Shown: positions 45,491 to 58,164 of the stretch, one piece after another
Position numbering within the stretch: position 1 is the first letter of the stretch
Layout: each line of letters opens with the position of its first letter
Assembly (NCBI RefSeq): GCF_018446385.1
Contig: NC_055996.1
Location: 124,655,750 to 124,719,749, forward strand
Reading direction: 5' to 3'
From: Zingiber officinale
Lineage: Eukaryota; Streptophyta; Magnoliopsida; Zingiberales; Zingiberaceae
DNA: 64,000 nt
Notes under the pieces: model-generated
Told to the model about the DNA's origin: nothing
What the model saw: only the letters and a program-made list of their open reading frames with translations
Databases searched by the model: none
Made by a program: the position numbers and the translations under genes

Positions 45491-46429
45491 ATCCTACTAA
45501 TTAGAATCCTATCTAATAAAATATTAAAATATATTAAAACATGTAAATTATTTAAAAAAACTATAAATAATTAATTCAAATACTTTGGATCGAAGAAATA
45601 TGAACACATTACACATAGAATAGAATGAATCATGCGTATACTCGTACAAAAAAGAGCAATTAAACGAATTAGAATACATCATAGCGATAAAATATATTTA
45701 AAATTTATGATTAATTTTTTCTATGATTGTCTTTTTTTTTTAATGTTGAGTACTAACTTTATAAAATGTCCCCATAATCCTCCACATACTTAAGTCCATT
45801 AAGCAATCAAGGAGCAATTTGATTACACACAATTTATAAAGTCGTACTGAGGAAAAAAATTAATATACACCGTCAAATTAATTAATTAATTAAGCATATT
45901 AAAAAGCCTCTATACCCATAGTATTCACCTGAATACATTATACAAGAAAGAAAACATATTTATTAAAATTAAAGAAAACATATTTCGAGTCAACTGAAGT
46001 ATGACAACTCACGGAAAAAAAAACCTCGATATCTGTGTGATTTATTTGGAAAAAAAAATTCTATAAAGGAAATCGAAATACGAATGCTTAGATTATAACT
46101 TCACGTCCTTTTCCTCCAACATTATTCTTAAAATTAAGTCAAGAAGACATAAATTATCAAAGGAAATAGACTCTATCATCCATTGACTATTGATATCAAT
46201 ATGACAATATATCATTATCCGATCATGACAGGTGGATAATTAAATTATCTAAGATTTAAAAAATAAATAAAATAGCATTAGACTTGAAACCAAACTCATA
46301 AAATCGTCTCGGTTATTCAAGTTAGATGAAATATTTATTATAGTTCTGTTCATTGTTGTACTATAATATTCAAATGAAATCGAATCTGATTTCAATATTT
46401 CATATCTCTCCTTGTCCAATCCAAACAAA
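45491..46429. other. AT-rich intergenic stretch, no gene seen
   Basis: No ORF, RNA gene or repeat could be assigned. The right part (from about 46050) may belong to the plastid insertion next to it, but I cannot support this from sequence alone. Confidence 0.4.
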
Positions 46430-46922
46430 AGGTCCATATCTTTTTTTATAATTAGTCTATTTTAAACTAAGATAAGAAGTTCTGGATAAATTGATACTTC
46501 CGATTCGAATCGAATAATTCACCATATTCCACATTAATAGGAGTACATTTATGTTTCTGTTTCACGAATATGATATTTTCTGGACATTTCTGATAATATC
46601 AAACATTATTCCTATCTTGGCATTTGTAATTTCCGGAGTTTTAGCCCCGGTTAGGGAAGGACCGGAGAAACTATCTAGTTATGAATCGGGTATAGAACCC
46701 ATAGGGGATGCTTGGTTACAATTCCAAATCAGCTATTACATGTTTGCTCTAGTTTTTGTTGTTTTTGATGTTGAAATTGTATTCCTTTATCAATGGGCAA
46801 TGAGTTTCGATGTATTGGATGTATCCGTATTTATTGAAGTTTTTATTTTCGTGCTTGTCTTTTATGTTATTTCGTACCGTATAATTCCTTTAGTTTGCCG
46901 GATCATTTTCCTCTTACCCTAA
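46430..46922 (+). pseudogene. ndhC: Plastid DNA insertion with ndhC (NAD(P)H-quinone oxidoreductase subunit 3)
   Basis: The ORF at 46551-46922 (123 residues) is plastid ndhC for about its first 104 residues: [52 protein letters not shown] and AMSFDVL. NdhC is a membrane subunit of the thylakoid NDH complex. The upstream bases (ATTAATAGGAGTACATTT before ATG) also look like the plastid leader. The last approximately 20 codons, after FIFVLVF, do not match the family end, so the insertion breaks near 46862 and the frame runs into nuclear DNA. No stops lie in the plastid part. It lacks a transit peptide and is surrounded by nuclear sequence, so it is almost certainly an inert NUPT. Confidence 0.85.
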
Positions 46923-47198
46923 GAGTAGTGAAAAGAATTATATAATGGATTGTTAATTATGCAAAATAGATTAAATCTTCGAGTCACTGTTTTAATTAAG
47001 TCGAAGTTTTTTAAAATATGGGGTTCAACTGTAATAAAATAAAACAAGGAAAAAAGTAAATAAAAATATCAACACAATCAAATAAAATGTTTTATTGCAC
47101 TAATTTTAAACTCAAAATATGAGTTAAAAGATGTACCGCTGCTGAAAACTTATTCTCACTAAAAAGTAAAGGATAGATCATCACTAGAATTATGTCTA
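46923..47198. other. Alpha-galactosidase 3' flank
   Basis: AT-rich, with no gene seen. It would contain the 3' UTR of the alpha-galactosidase. No clear polyadenylation signal was singled out. Confidence 0.4.
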
Positions 47199-50100
47199 TT
47201 AAGTGCCAACTATTGGCTTCAAGATAAACATCTTGCATGAGTGAGGTCCAACTGTGGCTGTCAAACTTCCTGTTGAATTTCCTTTCAGTGTTTCATGCTG
47301 CCACAAAAACATTATAAATATTTTTAGTCATAATCTTCTTCTTATTTTTAAGTTAATGAGTGAAAATAATATTAATACCTTCCAAAGGTCTCTAACTTCT
47401 GCTGATGTGTGTCGAGGAAGTCCAACATCTTCCCAGTTAGCTGTGATGGAACTTGATTTTTGTGAGTCTCTATTTAACAAAATGACCACTTTGCTTCCAT
47501 GATTAAGTTGCCCAGCCCAAACCTATATAATGTATAAATATATCTTTGTTAGGATTTTGATATAAAAATGATATGAGACACTTTTGACAATCATAAAATT
47601 TCAGGACTATATTTTGAAAAAGTGAGTAAATCATGAGATGTGAATTGAAAATTTTCTTATGAAAGAGAGGGTAGATTACCTCAAGGTTTCCATCCTTCAT
47701 TACTTTCTTTCCTTGCTCTCCAAGAGGATCTATTCATGTCCAAAATAAAGATGGATTTTATATATTTTCCATTTCACAAGAGAAGATTATGTATTACAAT
47801 AATTTAGTAATTTGTTGTTCACCTTGATTGACAGCTATTACTTCTTCATTCCCAATTATTTCTTTGACCTCCTTAGTTAAGCTCCTTACGTCACAACCAA
47901 TAATCAAGGGAGCCTATATCAAAAAATTTATACCTTAGAGAAGGGCATACTGAGTTAGACCAATTGATAGGATTCAAACTCATTTTACACGACTTATCTC
48001 ATTCAACTTCTCTCTAATAGCATGTGTTTTACCTTAGCGAGAGCCCATAAACTGAAATGCACAATATATTCATCATGGGTCATTCCTCCATTGCCAACTT
48101 CAAGCATGTCAGGATCTGTACATAAATAATATGACGACTTAATTCACTATTCCATGAATATTGTTTTAAATAATCATTTATGAGTGATTTAATCATTTAA
48201 AATGCAATTAAATAGCTAAATAGATAAATAAGTAGGTATAGAAACTAACCGTTCCAACCACCAGGACTAGCATAGCGAGCATTGCCATTATTCTGGTCTA
48301 TTATTCCAATCATGCTAAAAGAAAAAATGTATATAAAGTTAGACATATTTCGAATATATAGTTTCTAATATCATCGGTTTTACTCTACCTATCCCATTTA
48401 TCAACGATATCGCCAGTCGTTCTCCAACTATTTCCCACATCTCCACCCCATGTAGCTACATTGGATTGACCCCTAAACAAATAAACAACAACAATAATAA
48501 GTGGAAAATTGTTGTTTTGGAGACTACAAAACATACACTTGACGGCATAGTGGTGCAATAGTAATCACTTACCATTCGCAAATTGAGTAATAGACTAGTC
48601 TACCAGCCTTTAATAAAGCTTTTGTCATTACCAGATACCTACATAGTTATGTAAAAGTTTCAAAAAATTAAGACTTAATTAAAAAAATATAATTATTTGT
48701 TAAAAAATAATTACCTGACTTGTGGATCTATACCCCTATTATAACAATTGTCGTACTTCAAATAATCAATGCCCTGTTAAAAAAAGTTTTTATTTGCCCT
48801 CTTGAAATGAATACATTGGACAAAAACAAAATTATATATTGAAGCATTTGAAAAGGAAGAAAAGTTTATCTTAATCCAAAATTTATCTTAATCCAAAATT
48901 TATCTTGAAATGAATACATTGGACATCTTTAATAAGTCAGCAATTTACCAAAGGCCACACTTAGATTTGTGAATTAATTAAAATACATACTGTACTTTAG
49001 TATTTATCAAAACATACTTAATTTATTACTCTTATCATTCTACTCGACAATCATTTTTCTCTTCTCTTTTCTCTTTCCTTTCTTCTCTCATATACATGAG
49101 ACATTTCTTCTCTTTCCTCTCTTCTCTTCTTTTTCCTCTCTCTTTTGGATGCATACACGCATAACGTGAGCATGATATGATTCATATTAAGCCCATAGGG
49201 TGTGAGGGTTTAACTATTTTTTTCGATAACATTTTAATACCTCTAGAAAAATTGAAATAAGTAATTGAGGGTACTATTGGACTCTTTATAGCCTCAGAAA
49301 TCCATAAGATCTGAAATGAATTCAATTAGACCTGTCTAGGTTCATCTGTGTGTTTTGGTCAAAACTCACTTATCAAGTTAGAGACATTAGATTGCAATTA
49401 TTTTAGAACTTGTGAATTTATGAGATTGCAAGGAGTCCAACACTGTCATCCATTGCATATTTCAATTTTTCCGGAGGTATTAAAATTTTATCAGAAAAAT
49501 TAATTAAACCATAAATTAATATAATAATATCAAACCCAACGTGGGTCTGATATGATTCATATCAGGTCCAAGGATGTTAGGATTTAATTGATTCTTTTGA
49601 TATAATTTTAATATCTCTGAAGAAGACAAATTATGCGATGGACGATGTCGTTGAATTGCTTGCAGCCTTAGAAATTTCAATATTGACTAGACAATCTAAC
49701 ATGCCTATTAACAAGATAGTCTCTTGGCAAATTAGATGTCTATTGTCTCTATTGCTTTTACTACTTCACCTTCATTGACAAATAGACTTGGAGTAAAATG
49801 TAATTTTCTTGATAATTTTCTTACCCATGATGCAAATGTTTGTGCATCTACATCCTCATAACCAAGCGATCCGGGCATCCTATTAGAACATGTTCGATCG
49901 CTGCAAATCACAAACACCATCTTAATTCTTTTATATATATATATATAAAAGAATTAATGTACTCTTAGGGTTAAAGAAACTTTTGCCAATTAACTTACCC
50001 TGCGCTAGAGTAGATTCCAAGCTTAAGCCCCTTACTATGAACGTAATCGGCTAGTGCTTTGATCCCAGATGGAAAAGTTTTATAATCTCCGACTACTTCG

Positions 50101-51055
50101 CCCTGAAATCATTAGACACATAAACAATGAAATTCAAAGACAAATTTTAGCAAGGGATCCACTTCTTCATTAAGTCATTCTCACTTCCCTTCTCTAGTAC
50201 AGTTATCATTCTATCGAATAAAATGGGTGGTAGGGTTTTCATAGTCCAAGAGAGAAAAAGCATATAACCTTTGGTGTGCGATTGTACTCCGCCCAACAAT
50301 CATCTAAAATATTTGAAAAACAATATTTTTCATTAGATTAATCAAAAGCTTAATCTATTAAATTTATGTGTTTTAGAAAAGAAACATGAGATGTTATAAT
50401 ACCTAGATTGACATATTGGTACCCAAGCTTTGCCAAACCGGTGGATACTATTGCATCAGCTGTATTGCAAATAATTATGAAAATTAGAAAAATAATAATA
50501 ATAATAATAAAATTGTATATGATTTGTACCTGTTTCTTTTATCAATGTCTCATTGATATTACAATTGAAGCGATTCCAACTATTCCACCTGACATTAATT
50601 AAACAACGAAATTAGTGTTCAAATAATGTATATAGAATATTTGACACTTAACTAGGTATTAAAACATAATTACAAATAATCAAGAAATCTCGATCACCAA
50701 ATCAATATTATATATATTGCAAGATTTTGGCATTGAACATCTATTAGTGTGCATATATATAGATTTGACACTTAATTAAGGCATTACAAACATTTTCCAA
50801 ATAACTAAGAAATGTGGATCATAAACACGATATTTAGAAAAATCAATAGAGCAATTTGAAATCTAATTATTGCCAAAAATCTTAATATGCATATTCAATT
50901 TATAAAAAGAAAATTTATTTTTACCCCATAGGAGGAGTCAACCCGAGGCCGTTACTGAACATATCTTGAAGCGGATTAATCATCTTTCTGCACTCGACGC
51001 TAAGACATGAGATCAAGCATAACAGTATCGCCAATGTAGTGAGCACCTTCTTCAT
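47199..51055 (-). CDS. Alpha-galactosidase, GH27, 15 exons, intact
   Basis: Removes terminal alpha-1,6-galactose from raffinose-family oligosaccharides, galactomannan or galactolipids. Exons (minus strand): 51055-50925, 50588-50530, 50459-50403, 50303-50269, 50102-49999, 49900-49825, 48773-48715, 48638-48573, 48472-48389, 48314-48250, 48115-48033, 47913-47823, 47729-47680, 47522-47379, 47297-47199. All introns are GT-AG and phases match, giving 1203 nt and 400 residues without a stop, near the family length. Residues 1-22 look like a signal peptide ([17 protein letters not shown]), so it is probably secreted or vacuolar. Motifs: LTPPMGWNSWN (39-49), [14 protein letters not shown] (82-95), KYDNC with nucleophile Asp162, RTTGD with acid/base Asp217, [12 protein letters not shown] from 246, and a C-terminal beta domain ending LKPIVGT. 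The ATG is the first in frame with the signal peptide. Expression was not tested. Confidence 0.93.
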
Positions 51056-51106
51056 CTTTCTCACCCTATTTTATACAATTATAATAATATAATGAATGTA
51101 TATGTG

Positions 51107-51114
51107 TATATATA
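51107..51114 (-). promoter_or_regulatory. Possible TATA box of the alpha-galactosidase gene
   Basis: TATATATA on the minus strand, about 52-59 bases upstream of the start codon. It would give a short 5' UTR. The region is AT-rich, so chance is possible; TATAAAATAG, about 20 bases from the ATG, is too close. Confidence 0.35.
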
Positions 51115-51447
51115 CACGAATGAAGATTAGATTTGGTGTAATGAAATTGCCACATAATGACTTTTGGATACCTATTAATTAAATTTATTGATTACTTTTT
51201 TAACCTAATCCATATCCATTTATTATATTCTTTACAGGTAATTGTGTCGTGGATATATATTTAAGATCATTGAATCCGTTTATTACTTGTCTTTTTTACT
51301 TTAATACATGTCATAGTGTTGGATATATTGACTTAAAATTAAAATACTATAAATAAATTAGAATTTTTCATAAAATAAGACAGATCATTTTTTTTTTGTT
51401 TGTTTATTTGTTTCTGTATTTGTATAACAAGGAGAAGTGAATTTTAA

Positions 51448-52466
51448 TATATATATATATATATATAAACAAGGAGAAGTGAATTTTAGTATATATATAA
51501 AAGTACGAGTATTTTTTTAGTATATATTAATTAATTAATGTTAAATCTAAAATATTATTAAAAAATTAGTTACCACAAAAGTAAGGATTAGATTAACATA
51601 ATTTTGATTAGTAAAATATTAAAAAGATAAATTGAATTTTGGTAAGTAATTATAATTATTTATTAGTCGTAATAAATTTTAGAAGGTAATTAATTACCTA
51701 CTAAAGTTTATTTCAGCTAATAAATAATTATAATTACCTATCAAAATTCAATTGATGTATTTTTTTTAGAAGAGCAGTTCCTTTAGTCCGTAAAATGTAG
51801 ATCAGGGGATGGTCTATTACATGAAGACCTTTGATTTGGATGGACCCCACCTATTTAAAGATGGAGTCCATCTAAATCAAAGGTCCTCATCAGTGGACCA
51901 TCTCCTGGTACGCAATTTGCGGACCAGATGATCTCTACTGTCTTTTTAGAGCACAGATCTTTTGGATCATTTTTTTGTGGTATAGGGGATATGTCACTCG
52001 TATTTACGGCCGAATCGTAAATGTGGTCCAGTTGTAAATGGTTGTGATCCCTTTCTGGGTTCATCGCCCCCATCAGGTTATAGTTTTTATTTGGAGCGGG
52101 CGGCCTCCGGCCGCCCGAAGGCTTCCGATGGTGGATAAGTGGTCAGGTTACTAGGCGCCGAGCGAGGGTGTTCTCCGATCGACCTCCGACCGCCCGCTCC
52201 GAACAAAAACTATAACCTGATGGAGATGGTGAACTCAAGAAGGAATCACAACCATTTACGACCGGATCGTGACCACGATCCAACCGCAAATACATGTGAC
52301 ACGTCTCCTAGACCACAAAAAGTGATCAGGAGATCCTACCTCATCTTTTTAATATTTTACTAGCCAAAATTATGTTAATCTAATCCTTACTTTTCTTGGT
52401 AACTAAATTTTTTAATAATTTTTTAGATTTAATATTAATTAATTAATATATACTAAAAAAATACTC

Positions 52467-52502
<36 letters not shown>

Positions 52503-52505
52503 TGC
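51448..52505. repeat. Long foldback element (imperfect inverted repeat)
   Basis: 51488-51628 (AGTATATATTAATTAATTAA..., ending GTAAGGATTAGATTAACATA) is the reverse complement of 52345-52480. 51905-52100 is the reverse complement of 52185-52330 (shared ACTATAACCTGATGG, ATCACAACCATTTAC, ACCACAAAAA). (TA)n runs border both ends. The left arm carries about 270 bp of extra sequence (51629-51900), including a hairpin MITE. No coding region. Short ORFs on both strands are products of the inverted repeat. Confidence 0.75.
51628..51758. mobile_element. Hairpin MITE-like element in the foldback arm
   Basis: AATTGAATTTTGGTAAGTAA at the left is the near reverse complement of TTACCTATCAAAATTCAATT at the right, with ATTATAATTATTTATTAG and its complement continuing the stem. 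About 130 bp in all. No clear TSD. Confidence 0.55.
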
Positions 52506-53689
52506 AAAATGATAGTTTGCTAGACTATGTAGACAACTGACAATTATTATCCAGTTGATTCCAAAATTCTATTGGCCATCTACGTACCTCTCTTTCATTG
52601 GTGGTCTTCCTTCCTCGCTCTTCCATTCTCTTCCTCGGTAGGAATAGGAAGCAGGGTTTCCCCTCCATGTAACACAAAGCAACGGTCAACCCTCTTCTTC
52701 CTCGGGGAGAATCTTAGTACAGTCTGAAGAAAGTTTGCATGTTTTTTATTTTTATTTTTTTTTTAAATAAAATTTTTAAAAAAATAGCATTTAGTTTATA
52801 TTTTTTACATTTATTTTTTTAAAAAAATAATATTTTCTGAAAAAATAAAGAATGTCTAAAAAGTTATTTTTTATTTTCTGAAAAATATATATTTTTTTAA
52901 AAATAAAAATAAAAACAGTAAGAACCAAACACCCATTAAAAATGGAACTTGAATATATCCATTCTTCCTCGATGATCACTCTTATCAATTTAATGCCTAG
53001 CAGTTCATTGTTTTTTTTTTTTTTTTGATATTTGAATAAGATTTAGTTCATTGTATTTATCCAGCAAAGATCCATTTATATGGTCATCCGTTGTATCTAC
53101 TCGAAGAACTAATATAAGCTTTAAGTTGGCTCCTAAATTAGCTTGCTTCCTTTTCCAACCCCCTATTTTAATTAGCTAAGTATTTAAGTGTTCAAGAAAG
53201 ATGACACTAAATCACTCAATCAAGCTAGGAAGCTGATACATACTTCTTTGTTCTATTAATGGCAAGTGATGTGGCGATCCACAAGAGGTGCCACATGGCA
53301 TCAGTAGGTCAGTATACCACATGAGGTGATAGTCAAAATCAAGGTCAAAAAGAGACTAAGCCCCTCTTTGATTAACTCTTGGTTGAGTCGTCAATTGGAA
53401 TGTGAATAACAAGCTGAGTGGTGCGGTTCAACTTATTCACCTGCGAGAGCCATTCATAGAAGTTCTTGGTTTGCCGAGCGGGAAGGGGCAATTTACTTCT
53501 TGGATTAACTGAGGGTTGAGTCATCGATCGGGATGTTTATGGTTAAATACATTAAATGATCAGGGTCACTTTTTTCATTAAATGTTCATTATTAGCTCCT
53601 ACATGCGTAAGGAATGTGAATAGATAGAAGAGGTAAAGTAAACATTGTGCACATTTATTGTGACTACATTAAATAATCTCTTGTATTAA
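52506..53689. other. Intergenic stretch with little structure
   Basis: AT-rich text with A/T runs (52740-52920, 53010-53027). At 53370 and 53515 two related blocks (TTAACTCTTGGTTGAGTCGTC and TTAACTGAGGGTTGAGTCATC) suggest decayed LTR sequence of the gypsy element to the right. No gene seen. Confidence 0.4.
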
Positions 53690-53850
53690 ATAACTGGGTT
53701 CCAGGGTTCGATCCTCAAGGTATCATTACTTGGGGTTAGCATTCCGGTCATACGTTTTCAGTTGTGTACCTGCATTTACCTTCCTCTATATCTATGAGAC
53801 CGACTCTAGGGGACTGCTGATATCGCGGTTTCACATTTTTTTTTTTTTAT
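53690..53850 (+). mobile_element. Possible tRNA-derived SINE
   Basis: A B-box-like GGGTTCGATCCTC is at about 53704-53716. The tail CTCTAGGGGACTGCTGATATCG then TTTCACATTTTTTTTTTT ends in a T run, as in plant SINEs. No A box or TSD was confirmed. Confidence 0.4.
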
Positions 53851-54130
53851 ATTTTTGTGTACCTGCACTCCCTTGTAATAAATGTAAATGATGGGGAAGG
53901 TGAAAGGTCGGACGAGAATTGTATAAAGGTATCATAGTAAGAAATAAAATGGGGCTTGGTATTTTCTGCTTCTTCTTCTTGGCCACTTCTCTTCCGCCAT
54001 CACTTGTTCAGGCATCGTTGCTGTCATGTGAACTCTTAAGAAAGCATACCGACGAAGTCTCCCTAGAGTTTCTTAGAGCAAGATCAAATTGGCACCGTCT
54101 GTGAAAACTTATTCACTTGAACTGAGACTC

Positions 54131-55500
54131 ATGGGAGACACCAGCAATATTACGCTGACGCAGGTGGAGTCAGCAAAGATTGTATCAGATGCTGTGAAAA
54201 ATGCTTTAGAATAATATCAAGTAAAGTAGGTACGATAGCAGCTAGTAAGTGAAGAACCACCACCACCTGTGATAATACTACCAGGGCGCTCATCATCTCC
54301 CTCATAGAGCCTTGCCTGCTATTCAATTGGAGCAGCCACGTCTATCTCAACCCACGGCGAGGCACACTGAAGGCACTGGTCATCCTCAGGTCGAGAATAC
54401 TAAGCGAGCCCGATCGGTTGAATCATTAGCTGGAAACACTCCTTGACATGACCCACTCAACAACAATTGCTACTAAAAAACAAAGCAGGAACTACATGGG
54501 AATATAATGATGATTTATCCATTCAACGCAGAGATCCTCATAGATCCATCGCCTAGTCATTATAGACTACCAATTACAAGGGAATATAATGGCTCTATCA
54601 ATCCAGAGGATCATATCTATAAGTTTGAGAATATGACATTGATACATCAATACTCATAAGGGATAAAATGTAGATGATTCTTAACTACACTTGCAGGACC
54701 AGCCCAAAGATGGTTCTCTCGACTCTCGTTAAATTCCATTCACTCGTTCGAAGAATTTGAGACTATATTATATTCCTACATCATTTTGCTAGTAGTAGGA
54801 GGTATCATAAAACCTCCATGAACCTTTTTTCATTGAAACAGAAGCTGAAGGAGATGTTAGAAGATTATATTCAGAGGTTTAATAAGATGGATTAGGAAAT
54901 CCACTCGGCCACCTCAGAGATACTGATGAGTGCCTTCTTACAAGATCTTTTGGAAGGAGATTTTTTCCATATCACTTGTAAGAAAGCCTCTAGTGATTGA
55001 TGATCTACTTGGCCACTTGGTCAAGTATGTAAATGTGAAAGAAGCTCAACTAGCTAGAAGAAAAGACCCTATAGTGCCGAATCAACAAGATGATTAGCTA
55101 GAGTGAAAGGCACCTCTTCTCCCATTGAAGGCAAAAGAAGCTTACTTGTTCAAACCTAAGGATCATCAAGTGGGAGGAGCAATTCAGAATATAAAGGCAG
55201 TCCCTCCAGCTCTAAGACAAGAACATTTTTACACTTATCATCAATCTCGCAGTCATGCCACTGAAGATTGTTATACCTATAAGAGTCAGCAGAAATGTGC
55301 ACCTTCTCGGACATGGCAAAGGAATGCATGGCATGTTACCTCCTGGTCTACCAACCCAGTCGAAATGAGGGTCGATCAGTGCAAAAGGAGCAACCCTAGC
55401 GGGAGCTTTCGAAATGTCCAAGAGAAGCCTCTCCCTCCTCCAAAGATGAATGAAGGAGGCAAGAGAAGGGGAAAGCAATCGCTCGGGAACCTGTGAAAGT
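54131..55500 (+). pseudogene. Gag of the Tat-type gypsy element
   Basis: Starts MGDTSNITLTQVESAK and soon has stops. The capsid core is clear at about 54570-54790: LPITREYNGSINPEDHIYKF, FLTTLAGPAQRWFSRL, SIHSFEEFET. A later piece (FYTYHQSRSHATEDCYTYKS, about 55230-55290) is a decayed zinc-knuckle region. Structural protein of the particle; not functional. Confidence 0.7.
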
Positions 55501-55656
55501 CCTTATAGGTATCATCTCGGGAGGACTAACTTATGGTAATTCAAACTGAGCCAGAAAGCCCATGCCCGATAACTAGAGGTCCATGCAGTAGGGACCAATT
55601 GCGAACGGAGAGCTGGCCCTCCTATCAGTTTCGGGCCAGACGATCTAGGAGTTGAA

Positions 55657-55989
55657 ATGCCACAAGAGGATGCTCTGGTAATAGAAGTTTTGATTCTAAA
55701 TTATACTGTTAAAAGGATATTTGTGTATATAGGAAGCTCTATAAATATTATCTTTAAAAAGGTTACCGACCAAATGCAAATTGATAACAAGGAACTAAGG
55801 CCATTGACTACGCCACTGATCGGGTTCATAGGACATCAAGCCCAACCGCTCAGCATGATCTCTCTTCCTCTGTCGCTCGGATATACTGCTCAAGATCTGG
55901 AAAGGACTAGAAGAACGTCATTCATGGTAGTTGATATGGTCTCCTCGTATAATGTTATCTTAGGGAGGCCGACACTGAGTGCTTTCTAG
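55657..55989 (+). pseudogene. Retropepsin domain of the Tat-type element, active site lost
   Basis: About 110 residues. VKRIFVYIGSSINIIFKK occupies the place where this family has a V-D-T-G-S-S motif, so the catalytic Asp and the Thr are replaced. SFMVVDMVSSYNVILGRP is the conserved flap/C-terminal motif of plant gypsy proteases. It should be inactive. Confidence 0.75.
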
Positions 55990-56359
55990 GCAGTCGTCTC
56001 CACTTACCATCACAAGATCAAGTTTCCAATTGGTGACTGGGTAGGAGAAGTAAGAGGAGATCAGTTAGCATCCCGAAAATGTTATATAGATGTCATTCGA
56101 CTTGAGTCATAGAAGGTTCGAAGAATTCTGGAGACTTTACAAATAGCTTAGGAGTTTCCATTAGTTTAGCTAGATAAGGAAGAAAGGCCACATCGCCTAG
56201 AGGTGGAAGAACAAAAGTAAATCTACATACATCCTGAGTAGGAGGACAGGGTTACTAGAATATTCGCTTATATGGAGCCGAGGTTGAAATAACAGCTAAT
56301 AGACTGTTTGAAGAAAAATTACGATGTCGTTGCTTAGCCACCAAAAGAAGCCAAAGGTG

Positions 56360-57380
56360 TTTCTCCTGATTTGGTAGTATACAAATTAAATATATTATCA
56401 GATTCTCGACCAGTCAAATAGAGAAGAAGGCATTTCAGTGCAGAACAGAATCAAATTATACGAGCAGAGTTTGATCAACTCCTGGAAGTAGGATATGTAA
56501 GAGAGGTGCAATTCCTAATCTGGCTCGCAAATGTAGTGTTAGTCCTAAAACCAGGTGGTAAGTGGCGAGTTCGTATCAATTTTCAGGACCTCAATCGAGC
56601 GTGCCCGAAAGACTATTATCCTCTCCCTCGTATTGACCGAATGGTAGATTCAACTTCTGGGTGTGAGTATATTTGTATATTAGACGATTTTTAGGGATAT
56701 CATCAAGTCTCGTTGGCTCTCAATGATAAAAAAAAGTATGTTTTGTTACAACAAGTGGAATATTTTATTATGTTGTTATGTTGTTCGGTCTTAAGAATGC
56801 AAGAGTCACCTATCAACGAATGATGGATCGGGTATTTAAACACCAGATCGGGAGAAATCTTGAAGTCTACGTCGATGACATACTCATTAAGATAATTCAA
56901 GGCCAAGACTTAATCGTTGATATTTAGGAAAATTGTAACACTTCGAGATAGCATGGATTTAAACTAAATCCAAAGAAGTCCATTTTTAGAGTACAAAGTG
57001 GACGCTTTTTGGGATATATGGTGGTTGAGCAGGGAATCGAGGCCAACCCTAATAAAGTAGAGGCTCTGCAACTGATGGCTCCTCCTTGAAACCTTCAGGA
57101 GACTCAGAGATTATTAGGTCGAATAAACGCTCTATCAAGGTTTATTTCCTGAATGGCCGATCGGAGTTTGCCCTTTTTTAAAATACTTCGCAGGGCTTCA
57201 AAGTTTGATTGAGATGGCAGATGTGATCAAACCTTCAATGAGCTAAAGGACACTTGTGCTATCTAAACCCATGGCAGGTGAAACATTATTTCTCTACTTG
57301 TTTGCAACTGAGTGGGTAGTCGGCTCAGTCTTGCTATGGGAGGAAGGTACCATTCAATATTCCTAACTCTTTCCTAAGTA
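56360..57380 (+). pseudogene. Gypsy reverse transcriptase and RNase H start, multiple stops
   Basis: Recognisable blocks: IIRAEFDQLLEVGYVREVQF, KPGGKWRVRINFQDLNRACPKDYYPLPRID, a YVDDILIK-like active site near 56868-56892, then RFISWMADRSLPFFKILR-like text near 57140 and GETLFLYLFATEWVVGSVL at about 57275. Stops interrupt several blocks (for example after CILDDF at 56692). It ends inside RNase H at about 57380 and no integrase follows. Confidence 0.72.
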
Positions 57381-57514
57381 GCAGTAGTTGGTCGACACCT
57401 TGAACAAGATCGATCTGCCCGACTTACCCTTTCCAAATGGGCTTGCGATTGAGTCAGCTCAGCCTTGATGCATTAGATTGTGTGATGTTGATGGGCGATA
57501 ATTTCATCTTTTTG

Positions 57515-57811
57515 TCAATTTTCTTCCTGGAGAAAGGTCAGAGAGTCCTCGTGTTTTATCTTTAAATAGGCTATAAAGTGAGTCTGGCTCTCCAGGTCTG
57601 CATAAGCCTTATGCTTCAAGATTGTCTCAGCTCGAGTTCGGGACTTAGCAGCTAACCAAAGTTCTTCCATCTCTCTGCGAAGGGAAGATTGAAGGTCTCG
57701 GCTTTGTGTCATCTCCAATAAGGCCTCATCCTTCTGAGTGAGTAATTGAGTTAGATGAGTGAGTTGTTGGTGTAGAGATAATATTTCATCAGGCTCCACT
57801 ATGGGTGCCAT
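57515..57811 (-). CDS. Antisense coiled-coil ORF in the Tat-type element
   Basis: A 98-residue minus-strand ORF between the RNase H end and the LTR-like region. It starts MAPIVEPDEILSLHQQLTHL and is a long amphipathic helix with leucine-rich heptads (LTQLLTQKDEALLEM, REMEELWLAAKSR). The same helix-like text continues past the stop. Plant Tat elements are known to carry extra ORFs, often antisense, near the 3' LTR, so this is probably that ORF. Function is unknown; it may be decayed. Confidence 0.5.
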   Translation of the reverse strand: MAPIVEPDEILSLHQQLTHLTQLLTQKDEALLEMTQSRDLQSSLRREMEELWLAAKSRTRAETILKHKAYADLESQTHFIAYLKIKHEDSLTFLQEEN

Positions 57812-58164
57812 GGCATAAAGGAGTACGGTGAAAGCATGAAGGTGTGAGAGGGGTTAGCCCTTCTTAAAGGGATGGAAATGAAGGATCACCCTCGAAGCAT
57901 GCTACGACCTATGGGAAACAGTGCAACATTCAAAGCACATGTTACATACCCAAAGTTTTGGGAATTGACGCAGCATGCATAGATGTATGGGAAATGTCAT
58001 AGTGTTTAAGGGCATGATAAATTTCAGAAGACCTGGGGAAAAAGGGGAAGCAGTCAGGGTCACAATGACAAGGCTACATAAAACCAGAGTCTGGGTCTAG
58101 TCAGTCGGACTTGGGCCTCTTTCGACTAAACTTGAGGGACAGGCTTATGATACGGTGCATAGTA

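Noticed and set aside
46551..46922. A functional nuclear ndhC gene
   Set aside because: No transit peptide, C-terminus replaced by foreign sequence, and a plastid-type leader upstream; this is an inserted plastid fragment.
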